Positions 40,888-49,910 of a stretch of DNA of 64,000 nt are shown here, one piece after another. The notes beneath the pieces were generated by a model. That model saw only the letters and a program-made list of their open reading frames with translations. It did not search any database and was not told where the DNA came from. A program made the position numbers and the translations under genes. The stretch is from Shinella yambaruensis (GTDB lineage: Bacteria; Pseudomonadota; Alphaproteobacteria; Rhizobiales; Rhizobiaceae). Numbering within the stretch: the stretch's first letter is position 1; every line of letters starts with the position of its first letter. The stretch is from contig NZ_JALJCK010000008.1 in assembly GCF_022899355.1 (NCBI RefSeq), positions 1-64,000 on the forward strand. The letters run 5' to 3'.

Positions 40888-41810
40888 CGCGTCGCGGCCT
40901 CCGGCTGTCCGTAGGGTTCGATGGCGCGGGCGCCGAAAAGGCCGCCGATTACGCCGGCATGCAGCAGGCCGCGCAGGAGGAAGCGGTTGCGCTGCACCGG
41001 CAGGAGGACGAAGGCCGTCGCCGCCGCAAGGCAGAAGCCGGCCTTCGCGGCCGCCAGCCCCGCCGCACCGGTCCGGCCCGCGCCGTGCCCGGCAAGAAGC
41101 CGGCCATGGGTCTGGCCCATGCGCAGGTGGCGCTGCGCCAGCCAGGAAAACCGGGCGCGCGCGGGCGGAACCGGCTCGTTGACCCAGGCCTCGCCGGCAA
41201 AGGCGATGCGCCCGCCGGCGGCGTGCACCTCGCCGAAGAAGGCGGTGTCCTCACCGCCGCTCCGGCCGAGCGCATGGTCGAACCGGCGGCCGGCGATGGC
41301 CGGCGCGGCAAGGCGCAGCAGCACGTTGCAGGTATAGCCGGTGCGGATCTCGCCGCCCACCCAGACGGGGCGGGTGGAATGGAAGTCGCCGCGCCGCATC
41401 CAGCCGGGGGCGTCCGGTCCGTACCGCGCCCTGACCGGGCCGAGGACCACGTCGGCGGCGGCCGTCGTCGCCGTCGCGAGCAGGTTTTCGAGCCATTGCG
41501 GTTCCACCGTCTCGTCGTCGTCGACGAAGGCGAGGAAATCCGCATCGGCCGCCTCCAGGCAGGCATTGCGGGCGAGCGAGATGTTGCCGGCCGGGCAATG
41601 CACATAGGCAAGTGCCATCGGCAGGTTTTTGCGCGCGGCCTCGGCGCAAGGACGGGCGCTCGGCTGGGCATCGTTGTCGGCGACGATGACGCGGAGGGCG
41701 ACGCCCGCCGGCACCGTCAGCGCGGCGAGCGAGGCGAGCGTATCGCCAAGCGCCGCGCGCCGGAACGTGCAGACCGCGATGTCGATGCGGAGCGGGGCGG
41801 GGGCCGTCAT
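40884..41810 (-). CDS. exoM: ExoM family glucosyltransferase
   Basis: GT2 glycosyltransferase of 308 residues, IDIAVCTFRRAALGDTLASL at the N-terminus, VIVADNDAQPSARP in place of the usual VDDxS, GNISLARNACLEAADADF and FVDDDETVEPQWL as the metal-binding Asp region. The CTFRR and DNDxxPSA patterns are characteristic of ExoM. A hydrophobic C-terminal segment (AGFCLAAATAFVLLPV) may anchor it to the membrane. Start ATG 41810 overlaps the exoA stop by four bases. Confidence 0.88.
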   Translation of the reverse strand: MTAPAPLRIDIAVCTFRRAALGDTLASLAALTVPAGVALRVIVADNDAQPSARPCAEAARKNLPMALAYVHCPAGNISLARNACLEAADADFLAFVDDDETVEPQWLENLLATATTAAADVVLGPVRARYGPDAPGWMRRGDFHSTRPVWVGGEIRTGYTCNVLLRLAAPAIAGRRFDHALGRSGGEDTAFFGEVHAAGGRIAFAGEAWVNEPVPPARARFSWLAQRHLRMGQTHGRLLAGHGAGRTGAAGLAAAKAGFCLAAATAFVLLPVQRNRFLLRGLLHAGVIGGLFGARAIEPYGQPEAATR

Positions 41811-42805
41811 GCCGGCACCCTCCGATGGCGGATGTCGAGAAGCTCGCGCCAGAAGCCGGCGGACCAGGCAAAATGCATGATCATCGCCGAGACGGCGGCA
41901 AGCGGGCCATAGGGGTTGCGCTGGCCGAGCGCCATCCAGGCGCCATAGCCGAGGCAGGCCGCCGCCCACAGCACGAAGGGCACGGCGGCGATCCAGGTGA
42001 TGGCCGCCAGGAACGCCCCGGCCGCCACCGGTGCCACCATCAGCGGCAGAAGCTGGCGCAGGCTCGGGCGCGCGCGGTGTTTCAGGAAATTGCGCGCCCG
42101 GCCGCGGCCGTAGCGGAAATATTGCCTGAACAGCGGCCCGGCGCTGGCGCGCGGATAGTAGACCATCGCGGTGCGCGCGGTCATCCAGATCCGGTAGCCG
42201 GCTTCCCGCAGGCGGTAGTCGTATTCGGCGTCCTCGTTGGCGGTGAAGCTCTCGTCGTAGCCGCCGACCGTGCGGAAGGCGGAGATGCGCATCAGCGCGT
42301 GGTGGCCATGCTCGGCCCAGTGGCTTTGCGCCCCGGCGCGGTGTTTTGCGCCGCCATTGCCGAGCACGGAATTCTGCGCGACGGCAGTGGCCTTCTGGAA
42401 GGTGCCGAAGCCGACGGTCTGCATGGCGACGACGACGGAATCGGCCCCGGTCGACAGGGCTTCCTCGACGAGCACGCGGCAATAGTCCGCCGGATAGGTG
42501 CCGTGCGCGTCGATACGGATGAGATAGTCGTGCTCCATGCCGAAGGTCTCGACGGCAAGGTTCACGGCGGCGCTCTGGATGCGCTTGGGATTGTCGAGGA
42601 GGTGCAGGTTCGGCACGCTTGCCGCAAGCTCGGCGGCGATGGCGCGCGTGCCGTCCGTGCTGCCGCCGTCGGCAATGACGAGCGTGGCGTTGAGCTCGGC
42701 CAGCGCCGGCTCCAGCTGCCGCACCAAGGGCTCCAGGTAGCGCGCCTCGTTGAGGCACGGGATCACGATCAGGCACCGCACGGATGTCACGGGATCAATG
42801 GTCAT
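41807..42805 (-). CDS. exoA: ExoA family glucosyltransferase
   Basis: GT2 glycosyltransferase of 332 residues; in S. meliloti ExoA adds the first glucose to the lipid-linked galactose made by ExoY. Seen: CLIVIPCLNEARYLEPLV, LVIADGGSTDGTRAIA, IRIDAHGTYPADY and ANEDAEYDYRLREAGYRIW. Two or three hydrophobic helices close the protein (VAPVAAGAFLAAITWIAAVPF). Start ATG 42805 was chosen; the frame remains open upstream inside exoL but that part shows no glycosyltransferase character. It overlaps exoL by 11 bases. Confidence 0.88.
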   Translation of the reverse strand: MTIDPVTSVRCLIVIPCLNEARYLEPLVRQLEPALAELNATLVIADGGSTDGTRAIAAELAASVPNLHLLDNPKRIQSAAVNLAVETFGMEHDYLIRIDAHGTYPADYCRVLVEEALSTGADSVVVAMQTVGFGTFQKATAVAQNSVLGNGGAKHRAGAQSHWAEHGHHALMRISAFRTVGGYDESFTANEDAEYDYRLREAGYRIWMTARTAMVYYPRASAGPLFRQYFRYGRGRARNFLKHRARPSLRQLLPLMVAPVAAGAFLAAITWIAAVPFVLWAAACLGYGAWMALGQRNPYGPLAAVSAMIMHFAWSAGFWRELLDIRHRRVPA

Positions 42806-43994
42806 GGCAATCCACCTTGCTTGCGAGAAGGGAGGGAACGGGCGCGGGCTCCGCCGCCGGTGCACGGAGCGCGGCGAGGCGCTGGACGAATGCGGCGCAA
42901 TCGGCCCGGTCGTGGATCCAGGGTTTCGGCCCGAGCCTGGCGAGTGCGGCATGGAGCGCCCGGTAGCTGTCGCCGTCGAAGGCGGAAAAGCGCGTCACCA
43001 GCGTTTCGAGGCGCGCATCGCGCAGCGCAATGCCGATGCCGCGCAGGCCGGCAAGCCGCGCCGTCTCCGTTCCGCCGAGAACGATGGGCAGCGCGCCGTG
43101 GCGGCATCCCTCGTAGAGCCGGTTGGGCAGCAGCCAGGCGGAGTTCAGCCCCTCCTCGAAGAAGTCGATCGCCCAGGCGAGGTCGACGTCGCCGTAGATG
43201 GCGGCAAGGTCCTCCGGGTTGCGGTAGGGGCCTTCGAAGCGGATGAAGGGCTCGCGCGCCACGAGGCCGTCGAAATCGTCGAATTCCGAGCGGGCGGGCC
43301 GGCCGCGCAGGATCACCTCGAAGCGGCCCTCCATGCGCCGCGTGAAGGCGGCGAGGAGGTCGAGCGACCTGCGGCAACGGATTGCTCCGAACCAGCCGAT
43401 GCGCCAGGGCTCGCCCGCCTGTTTTGCCCGCGGGGGCAGGTCGCCGGCCGGGCCGTCCAGCTCCAGCACGCGGTTCTCCACGAGATGGACCGGCGCCCTG
43501 ACGCCGGACAGCGGCTTGAAATAGTGCTCCACGAAGGCCGGCGAGCTGGTGACGAGGAGGCCGGCCTTGCGGGCGAAATGGCGCTCGGCCGCGCGCAGGC
43601 CGCGGCTCGCCACGCCCTTGCCGGTCAATAGCCGGTGGATGTCGAGGCATTCATAGGCGACCGGCACGGCGCCGCCGAAGATACCCTGCGCCCGGCCGGC
43701 CAGCGCCAGCATCTCGAGATTGCGCGCGAGGATGACATCCGGCCGCGCCATGCCGGCCAGCCGCTGGCGAAGCGTGGCGCCGGCGCGGGCGACGGCGGCA
43801 AGGCGCTGGGCGAAGCGGGCGTCCTGGGTGGCGCCGAGTTCCACGGGCACGACGCCCTCCACCGCCGCGAGCCGGTTCTCGCCGCGCCGGAAGCCGGCCA
43901 GCGTCACCTCCGCCCCGCCCGCGCGCAGCATCAGCACGCGGCGGCGCACCGCGGGATCGGAAAGATCGTGAACGAGATAGAGCACCCGGAGCAT
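42795..43994 (-). CDS. exoL: ExoL family glucosyltransferase
   Basis: A 399-residue GT-B-type glycosyltransferase. N-terminal MLRVLYLVHDLSDPAVRRRV, then VAYECLDIHRLLTGKG as in ExoL-like enzymes, a donor-side WRIGWFGAIRCRRSL and IYGDVDLAWAIDFFEEGLNS, with NRLYEGCRHGALPIV near the C-terminal half. The lipid-linked oligosaccharide is its acceptor. It lies between exoK and exoA in the S. meliloti order. Confidence 0.87.
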   Translation of the reverse strand: MLRVLYLVHDLSDPAVRRRVLMLRAGGAEVTLAGFRRGENRLAAVEGVVPVELGATQDARFAQRLAAVARAGATLRQRLAGMARPDVILARNLEMLALAGRAQGIFGGAVPVAYECLDIHRLLTGKGVASRGLRAAERHFARKAGLLVTSSPAFVEHYFKPLSGVRAPVHLVENRVLELDGPAGDLPPRAKQAGEPWRIGWFGAIRCRRSLDLLAAFTRRMEGRFEVILRGRPARSEFDDFDGLVAREPFIRFEGPYRNPEDLAAIYGDVDLAWAIDFFEEGLNSAWLLPNRLYEGCRHGALPIVLGGTETARLAGLRGIGIALRDARLETLVTRFSAFDGDSYRALHAALARLGPKPWIHDRADCAAFVQRLAALRAPAAEPAPVPSLLASKVDCHDH

Positions 43995-44008
43995 CGGCGG
44001 TGTCCCGG

Positions 44009-44794
44009 TCAGTTCAGCAGGCAGGCGACGGAGCCCGCGAAGGGGCAGGCATCGCCCTCGGCGGTGAAGGCGACGCGCTCCACCTCAAGCCGCGTCGGGC
44101 CGGCAAAGGCGAAGCGGCCCATCCAGCCGGTCAGCGTGTCGCTGCCCCACAGCGAGAGGAACACCTTCTGGGCGTTTACCGGCAGTGCCGCAGGGTCCGT
44201 CACCTCGTGCACGAGGGCGCCGTTGACATAGTAGCGCAGCCGGCCCTTCTGCCAGACGAAGGCATAGTCGTTGAAGCCGGCATCCGCCGGGGCGGGGAGC
44301 GGCACCAGCTTCTCGTTGCCGCCCTTGCCGGCGACATACTGGTTGAGCTGGACGCGCGACGTGTCCTTGCCGAGCACCTCGAAATCGATCTCGTCGTGCT
44401 GTTTCTTGTCGGCCGGGCCGATATAGGTGAAGAAGGCCGAGTTGAGGCCGGAGCCGGTCGCCGTCTTCATACGCACCTCATAGGTGCCGTAGCCGTAGCG
44501 CTTGCGCGTCTGCACCTCGCCGCAGGCATAATCACGCTCGCCGGCCGGCGCGGCATCGAAGGAGAGCAGCAGCTTGCCGTCGCTGACCGCGACCTGGTTC
44601 TTCGACCAGGTGCAGTTCTGGTGCGCGCCGTTGTTCCAGCCGTCGGAGACGTACCAGAAGCCCGTGTCGAGCGTATCGAACTCCTCGACGAAGGAGGTGC
44701 CGCTTGCGCCCTCCTGGGCGGCAAGGGGGCCGGTTGCGGCGAGTGCCGCAAGAAGGGCGCCGGCCCGAAGGGCGTTTTTCAGGGAAGCGGTCAT
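44009..44794 (-). CDS. exoK: ExoK, secreted endo-beta-1,3-1,4-glycanase (GH16)
   Basis: Extracellular depolymerase that shortens nascent succinoglycan. It has 261 residues with signal peptide MTASLKNALRAGALLAALAA...GPLAAQ. The GH16 catalytic motif HDEIDFEVLG gives Glu135 (nucleophile), Asp137 and Glu139 (acid/base). TRKRYGYGTYEVRMKTATG and WNNGAHQNCTW are typical of bacterial lichenase-type enzymes. It starts 5 bases after the exoH stop. Confidence 0.92.
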   Translation of the reverse strand: MTASLKNALRAGALLAALAATGPLAAQEGASGTSFVEEFDTLDTGFWYVSDGWNNGAHQNCTWSKNQVAVSDGKLLLSFDAAPAGERDYACGEVQTRKRYGYGTYEVRMKTATGSGLNSAFFTYIGPADKKQHDEIDFEVLGKDTSRVQLNQYVAGKGGNEKLVPLPAPADAGFNDYAFVWQKGRLRYYVNGALVHEVTDPAALPVNAQKVFLSLWGSDTLTGWMGRFAFAGPTRLEVERVAFTAEGDACPFAGSVACLLN

Positions 44795-44799
44795 TCCGG

Positions 44800-45942
44800 T
44801 TACCTCCGTTGGGCGATGGAACCGCTCGGCTCCATCGGCGGATGCTGGCGCTGGCCCGTGGGCGCCCGCGGGCCGCCCAGCCGGCGGCCGGTGAGGATGG
44901 CGTGCAGCGACGGCGTGAAACGCCGCGCCGCGGCATGGCTAACAACGAGGATGACGAACGCGAGCAGAGGGCTTGCGACATAGAAGAGCGGGTAGTCGCC
45001 CGCGCTGCCGAGGCGGTTCCAGACCATCCAGAACAGGACGAGCAGCGGATAGTGCGCGCAGAAGATCCAGAAGCTGAGGCCGCCGAGCTTCGCCAGCGCC
45101 GCGCCCTGCGCCGTGCGCACCAGAAGCGCGGAAAGCGCCCAGGCCCCGAAGATGCCGGCGATCGCCGTCAGGCTGCGCAGCATGTCCAGCCAGGCCGGGA
45201 ATTGCGGGCCGAAGGCGAAGAGGACGAGCGACAGCGCCACCGCCATGGTGAGCACGGCGAGGACGAGCGGCACGGCGAAGCGGTCGAGGCGGCGGATGTC
45301 GACGCGATGCAGTGCGGCGCAGACGCCGAAGCTGAAGCCGAACAGGATGGATTTCTTCAGGAAGATGCCGTTCGGCAGCGGCAGCACCGCATAGGCCAGC
45401 ATCAGCGCGAGCACGGTGCGCGGATAGCGCAGCACGGCGATGGCGATGAGCGGCGAGAGGAGAAGGCAGAGAAGGAGGTCGCGCAGGAAATAGAGCGGGA
45501 TGTTGACCGGCCAGGCCTCGATGGCGAAGGAAAGGTTCATCCATTCGCGCGGCGTGGCGTTCAGGACGTCCGGCAGGTAGCCGAAGCCGATGCCGCGCGA
45601 CTGCGCCGCCAGCACGAGGAGAAGGAAGGCCGTGTTCCACAGGAGGAACGGCACGAGGATCGTCGAGGCCTTGGTGCGGAGCGTCCTGCGATAGTCGAAC
45701 CCCGCAAACCCGCGCTGGAAGAGCAGGTAGCCGGAAATCGCGCTGAGGCAGGGAACGCCGATCCGAAACAGGCTGTCGCCGAGGAAGACGCGCAGCCAGT
45801 CGAAGCCGCCGAACTGCCCGGCATAGGGGCTGGTCGCGGGATCATAGGGCACATGCACGAGGATGATGCCGCTGATCAGCACGATGCGCATCAGGTTGAT
45901 GCGCTGTGAAACGGTCGCGTCGATATCCACGGTGTCCGTCAC
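44800..45942 (-). CDS. exoH: ExoH, succinoglycan succinyltransferase (acyltransferase 3 family)
   Basis: Integral membrane acyltransferase that adds succinyl groups to succinoglycan; about 10 membrane helices in 380 residues. QRINLMRIVLISGIILVHVP near the N-terminus carries the family His, SLFRIGVPCLSAISGYLLFQ the following conserved Arg and Ser/Gly segment. Start set at GTG 45942, since MTDTVDIDA-type beginnings match ExoH in length and sequence; a TTG at 45978 is possible. The C-terminus is longer and more polar than the core (GPRAPTGQRQHPPMEPSGS). Confidence 0.88.
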   Translation of the reverse strand: MTDTVDIDATVSQRINLMRIVLISGIILVHVPYDPATSPYAGQFGGFDWLRVFLGDSLFRIGVPCLSAISGYLLFQRGFAGFDYRRTLRTKASTILVPFLLWNTAFLLLVLAAQSRGIGFGYLPDVLNATPREWMNLSFAIEAWPVNIPLYFLRDLLLCLLLSPLIAIAVLRYPRTVLALMLAYAVLPLPNGIFLKKSILFGFSFGVCAALHRVDIRRLDRFAVPLVLAVLTMAVALSLVLFAFGPQFPAWLDMLRSLTAIAGIFGAWALSALLVRTAQGAALAKLGGLSFWIFCAHYPLLVLFWMVWNRLGSAGDYPLFYVASPLLAFVILVVSHAAARRFTPSLHAILTGRRLGGPRAPTGQRQHPPMEPSGSIAQRR

Positions 45943-46295
45943 CCCTCTGGTGTGCCGCTCCCCCAAGCGGCCGTTCAAACAAGAGCAGACTCGAGCCTAC
46001 GAAGCGGAGTCTGGGTGACGGGACGGAAAAAAATATGGCAGCGCAACAAAATCGCGTGAATGGAAGGTTGCATTGCAGCATAACGACAGGTTCGGCGCGG
46101 CGGGCGGAAGGGGAGTTCGGGGCGCCGTCCGGCAAGACCAAGCGCCGGGGCATCAATTCTTTGAAGCCTATTCGAATATACTGATCTGCCTGCAATTATG
46201 GGGTGCAGCGACCTGTGAAGTTTTTTTCGGGGACCATGCGTGACCGGCCCGGTGCCGGCGCGATTGTGGCCGGACGGGGCCGAAATGCGGCGGCC
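45943..46295. promoter_or_regulatory. exoT-exoH intergenic region (place of the missing exoI)
   Basis: About 350 bases without a convincing gene. Contains the palindrome TATTCGAATA (46169-46178), and AT-rich tracts (46028-46037 all A/T). It must hold the promoter of the exoH-exoP run. In S. meliloti exoI stands between exoH and exoT; no trace of its coding sequence was seen here in any frame. Confidence 0.5.
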
Positions 46296-47768
46296 TCAGG
46301 GCAAGGCGGGCGATGCCTTGGGCCGGCGCGCGAGCTCGATGAGCTTGCGCAGCAGCGGACGCTCCGTCAGGAGGACCAGCACGCCGTAGAGGATGCCGCC
46401 GAGCGCGATGCCGGCGGCAAGCTGCAGGGTGGCCGGCAGCCGCGGGGCGAGGACGTGGTCGAGGGCGTAGCGCACGGCAAGCGCCATCAGCGCGGCCATC
46501 AGCATCGGCCGCACCGCGCGCAGGAAGCCGGAGAGGAACGGCGTGCCGTCGGCGCTGAACACCAGCCTGGAATAACCGACCAGCACGAGCGCGTTGACAA
46601 TGCAGAGCGCCGTCATCGCCGCGACCAGCGTGCCCTCATAGGCGCCATAGGCGACGGCGGCGGTGGTAACGACGGCGCGGCCGACCGCCCAGCGGAAGAG
46701 CGCGCCGCCATGGCCGGCGCCCTTCAGATAGGGGATGAAGGTGCTGCAGGGCGTCAGGATGCCCTTCGACAGCGCGAGCAGGCCGAGCACCGGCCAGGCG
46801 GCCGCCCATTGCGGGCCGAACAGCAGGAACATGGCGGGTTCGGCGAGCGCCCACAGGCCGAACATCATCGGCGCGAGCAAGAGGGTCGTCACCTGCGTGG
46901 AGAGCATCAGCGCCTGCGAGCGGCGTTCGCGATCATGCATCATCGCGCTGAAGGCGGGAAACAGCACGCCCATGACGGCGGACAGCACCACCTGGTTGGG
47001 AATGCTGGAAAAGCGGTTCGCCGCGGAATAGGCCCCGGCCTCCGCCAGTCCCAGGAAGCGCGAGATGACGACCATCGGCGACTGGAAGGTGACGAAATTG
47101 GCGATCTCCGAGCCCATCAGCCCGAGGCTGAAGCGCGCGAGCCGCGTCACCTCCCCAAGGCGGAAGCGAAGGCGCGGCAGGTAGCGCGAGACGAAGAACA
47201 GGCCGGCCAGCCGCACGACGCCCGCCACGAAGAGCTGGATGACCAGCGCGACGACGCCGAAGCCGGCGATCGCCAGCGCGACCGCGGCGATCGCCGCCAG
47301 CGATTCGGACATCATGCTCCACAGCGCATCCTTGCTGAACTGCATGCGCCGGGCGACGAGGGCATAGGCGACGTCGCCGGCCAGCTGCAGCGGAACGAGC
47401 AGGCTCATCAGGCGGAGCAGCGGGGCGGCATCGGCCGCGCCGAGCCAGCCGGCCAGCGGCTCGGCCCAGAAAAACAGCCCCGCCGCCATCAGGAAGGAGA
47501 GTGCCAGATTGGCCCAGAACACCGAGTGGATCGTCTCCTCGTCTTCCCGCGGTTCGAGGATGAGGGCCGAGGCGAGGCCCGCCCCGCCGATCATCGCCAG
47601 GAACTGCACGAGGGCCAGCGCAACGGCCACCGCGCCGAATTCCTCGGGCGAAAGCAGCCGGGCGAGAATGGGCACCGTGACAAATTTAAGCCCGAATGTG
47701 CTTGTCTTGGATAGGACGCTCCAGCCGACGTTTCGCGTCACCGACTTCGCGTTCACCTGCTGGGACAT
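46296..47768 (-). CDS. exoT: ExoT, Wzx-type polysaccharide flippase
   Basis: Polysaccharide translocase of the MOP superfamily, 490 residues with about 12-14 membrane helices. N-terminal VTRNVGWSVLSKTSTFGLKFV and PILARLLSPEEFGAVAVALA are standard for Wzx/ExoT. The middle RFSLGLMGSEIANFVTFQSP and YSAANRFSSIPNQVVLSAVM also fit. It moves the finished lipid-linked subunit, or its oligomers, across the inner membrane. It is on the minus strand, divergent from exoW with 122 bases between. Confidence 0.92.
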   Translation of the reverse strand: MSQQVNAKSVTRNVGWSVLSKTSTFGLKFVTVPILARLLSPEEFGAVAVALALVQFLAMIGGAGLASALILEPREDEETIHSVFWANLALSFLMAAGLFFWAEPLAGWLGAADAAPLLRLMSLLVPLQLAGDVAYALVARRMQFSKDALWSMMSESLAAIAAVALAIAGFGVVALVIQLFVAGVVRLAGLFFVSRYLPRLRFRLGEVTRLARFSLGLMGSEIANFVTFQSPMVVISRFLGLAEAGAYSAANRFSSIPNQVVLSAVMGVLFPAFSAMMHDRERRSQALMLSTQVTTLLLAPMMFGLWALAEPAMFLLFGPQWAAAWPVLGLLALSKGILTPCSTFIPYLKGAGHGGALFRWAVGRAVVTTAAVAYGAYEGTLVAAMTALCIVNALVLVGYSRLVFSADGTPFLSGFLRAVRPMLMAALMALAVRYALDHVLAPRLPATLQLAAGIALGGILYGVLVLLTERPLLRKLIELARRPKASPALP

Positions 47769-47890
47769 GGCGGATACCTGCTCGAAAAAGGAGCCCTGGC
47801 GACGACGAAATGCCTGCGCCGGAAACGGCCGCGCCCCCGTGGGAGGAGACCATGCGAAACTCTTTCTAGAGAAACCACAGGGACGAAAAG

Positions 47891-48850
47891 ATGGCGAAGC
47901 TGACAGTTATCATCCCCTTCTACCAGAAGGAGCCGGGCATCCTGGGGCGTGCGCTCAGGTCTGTTTTTGCCCAAGATTTCAATGATTTCGACGTGATCGT
48001 CGTCGATGACGAATCGCCGTATCCGGCCGATGGCGACATCATCGCGCTTTTACCGGAAGAGCAGGCGCGCGTGCGCATCCTGCGGCAGGAGAATGCCGGG
48101 CCGGGCGGGGCGCGCAACACCGGGCTCGACCATGTCGCGCCGGAGACCGGGTTCGTCGCCTTCCTCGATTCGGACGACACCTTCGCCCCCGGGCACCTTG
48201 CCCGCGCCCATGCGGCGATGACCCGCTACGGGGCCGATTGCTACTTTGCCTCCATCACCGGGGGCGATGCGTTCTACTATCATTTCGGCGTCGCCGATCT
48301 GTTGGAGAGCGAGGCCGCGGTGCGGCTCGCGGAGGATCCGCTCCTCATCGAGATCCCCGGCCTGACGCAGGTCATGCTGAAGAACTGGAGCTTCCTGCAC
48401 CTCTCCGCGATGGTCATCGGCCGGCCGCTGATCGAGCGGGTGCGCTTCGACGCGGCGCTGCGGCTTGCCGCCGAGGACGTGCTGTTCTTCTGCGATTGCG
48501 TGCTGGCGGCCAGACGCGTCGTGCTCGGTGCGGAGGCGGGGGCCGTGCGCGGGGAGGGGGTCAATATCTTCCACGGCGTCGACAACGATTCCCCGCAGTT
48601 CCTGCGCCAGCAGTTCAACACCTGGCTGGCGCTCGACCGGCTGGAGACGCGCTTCACCGAGCGGCCGGCGGAGGTCGCCTCGCTGCGCGCCTACAAGCAG
48701 ACGGCCCGGCGCCAGGCGCTCTGGGGCCAGGCGCGGCGCGTCAAGCGGCGCAAGCTGCCGCAGTTCGACATGCTCGCCCGCTGGGCACTGCGCGATCCGC
48801 GGCTGATCGCCAGCGCCTTCGCGCTCGCCGTCGGCAAGGTCTCCCGCTGA
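47891..48850 (+). CDS. exoW: ExoW family glucosyltransferase
   Basis: GT2 glycosyltransferase of 319 residues that adds a late glucose of the succinoglycan side chain in S. meliloti. It begins MAKLTVIIPFYQKEPGILGRA, with IVVDDESPYPADGD, AGPGGARNTGLDHV and AFLDSDDTFAPGH. LAAEDVLFFCDCVLAARR carries the ED motif. The stretch DAFYYHFGVADLLESE is characteristic of ExoW-like proteins. First of two plus-strand genes with exoV, separated by a stem-loop. Confidence 0.88.
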   Translation: MAKLTVIIPFYQKEPGILGRALRSVFAQDFNDFDVIVVDDESPYPADGDIIALLPEEQARVRILRQENAGPGGARNTGLDHVAPETGFVAFLDSDDTFAPGHLARAHAAMTRYGADCYFASITGGDAFYYHFGVADLLESEAAVRLAEDPLLIEIPGLTQVMLKNWSFLHLSAMVIGRPLIERVRFDAALRLAAEDVLFFCDCVLAARRVVLGAEAGAVRGEGVNIFHGVDNDSPQFLRQQFNTWLALDRLETRFTERPAEVASLRAYKQTARRQALWGQARRVKRRKLPQFDMLARWALRDPRLIASAFALAVGKVSR

Positions 48851-48862
48851 ACCCTTTTCGCG

Positions 48863-48880
48863 CCGGGCGGGAACGCCCGG
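48863..48880 (+). terminator. Stem-loop between exoW and exoV
   Basis: CCGGGCG / CGCCCGG with loop GGAA, a stable tetraloop-type hairpin. No T run. It may reduce read-through or stabilise the exoW message. Confidence 0.35.
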
Positions 48881-48913
48881 TCCCTTGCGCCCCGCTCTTC
48901 CAAGGAGGTGGAC

Positions 48914-49876
48914 ATGAAGCCCTATTACTGGGAATCGCAGCACGGCAATTTCGGCGACGACCTCAATCTCTGGCTCTGGGATTTCCTGCTGCCGGGCTTT
49001 CGCACCGTCCATCCCGACGTGCTGCTCGTCGGCGTCGGCACGGTGCTGAACAAGGCGCTGCTGCCCGAGGCGGGGCGCAAGCTCGTCATCGGCAGCGGCT
49101 TCGGCTACGGCGTGCTGCCGGACATGCGGGATGAAAGCCTCTGGGACATCCGCTCAGTGCGCGGGCCGCTGACGGCGGGAAAGGTCGGCGTGCCGGAGAC
49201 ACTGGGCATCGTCGACCCTGCGGTGCTGGTGGCCGAAATGCCGGAATTTTCGAACCTGCCGAAGCGCCATGGCTGCAGCTTCGTGCCCCATTGGGAATCG
49301 GCGGTGGCGGGCCTGTGGCCGGCCGTCTGCGCCACGGCGGGCCTCAACTATATCGATCCGCGCGGCGAGGCGAAGGCCGTGATCCGGGCGATCGCGCAGT
49401 CCGAGCGGATCGTCGCCGAATCCATGCACGGCGCCATTCTCGCCGACGCCTTCCGCGTGCCCTGGGTGGCCGTCAGCACGTCGGACAGCATCAACAGCTT
49501 CAAATGGCGCGACTGGGCGGCGACGGTCGGCGTGGAACACCGGCCGCGGCGCGTGCCGATCTCCAGCCGCGCCGAGGCCATCGTCAAGGGCGCCCGCTTC
49601 TGGGGTGTGGACTACGAGGGACGCCGTGTCGTGCGGCCGGAGCCCGGGCAGGCGGGGTCCAGGCAGGCAGGGGATGTTGCGGTGGCCGAGGCCGTCCGTG
49701 CGCCATCCGGCACGGGCCTTCGCCTCGCGGCCAAGCAGGTGCTCGCCGCCCCCTCGACGCTGGCGCTCTGGCAGGCGAGCCGCACCGAACCGCAGCTCAG
49801 CGCCGATGTGCGCCTTGCCGCGCGCAAGGCGCAGCTCTACGACGTGCTGGAAGGCGTGCGGCGCGACTACCTGTAA
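48914..49876 (+). CDS. exoV: ExoV, succinoglycan pyruvyl transferase
   Basis: Adds the terminal ketal-linked pyruvate, using phosphoenolpyruvate; 320 residues of the polysaccharide pyruvyl transferase family. The N-terminus MKPYYWESQHGNFGDDLNLW and the C-half ESMHGAILADAFRVPWVAV with the conserved His are family hallmarks. The strong ribosome site AAGGAGG five bases before ATG 48914 decides the start. It is convergent with exoU, with 24 bases between the two stop codons. Confidence 0.92.
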   Translation: MKPYYWESQHGNFGDDLNLWLWDFLLPGFRTVHPDVLLVGVGTVLNKALLPEAGRKLVIGSGFGYGVLPDMRDESLWDIRSVRGPLTAGKVGVPETLGIVDPAVLVAEMPEFSNLPKRHGCSFVPHWESAVAGLWPAVCATAGLNYIDPRGEAKAVIRAIAQSERIVAESMHGAILADAFRVPWVAVSTSDSINSFKWRDWAATVGVEHRPRRVPISSRAEAIVKGARFWGVDYEGRRVVRPEPGQAGSRQAGDVAVAEAVRAPSGTGLRLAAKQVLAAPSTLALWQASRTEPQLSADVRLAARKAQLYDVLEGVRRDYL

Positions 49877-49890
49877 GTCCCGCGATGCCG

Positions 49891-49910
49891 GCCGGTCCCG
49901 TCAGACCGGC
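49891..49910. terminator. Possible two-way hairpin between convergent exoV and exoU
   Basis: GCCGGTC / GACCGGC with loop CCGTCA; the loop contains the exoU stop codon. No T run on either strand. Confidence 0.3.

Noticed and set aside
46203-47714. Plus-strand open frame of 503 codons opposite exoT
   Set aside because: Antisense of a 12-14 helix flippase; the translation is a charged low-complexity chain without features. It also does not represent the missing exoI.
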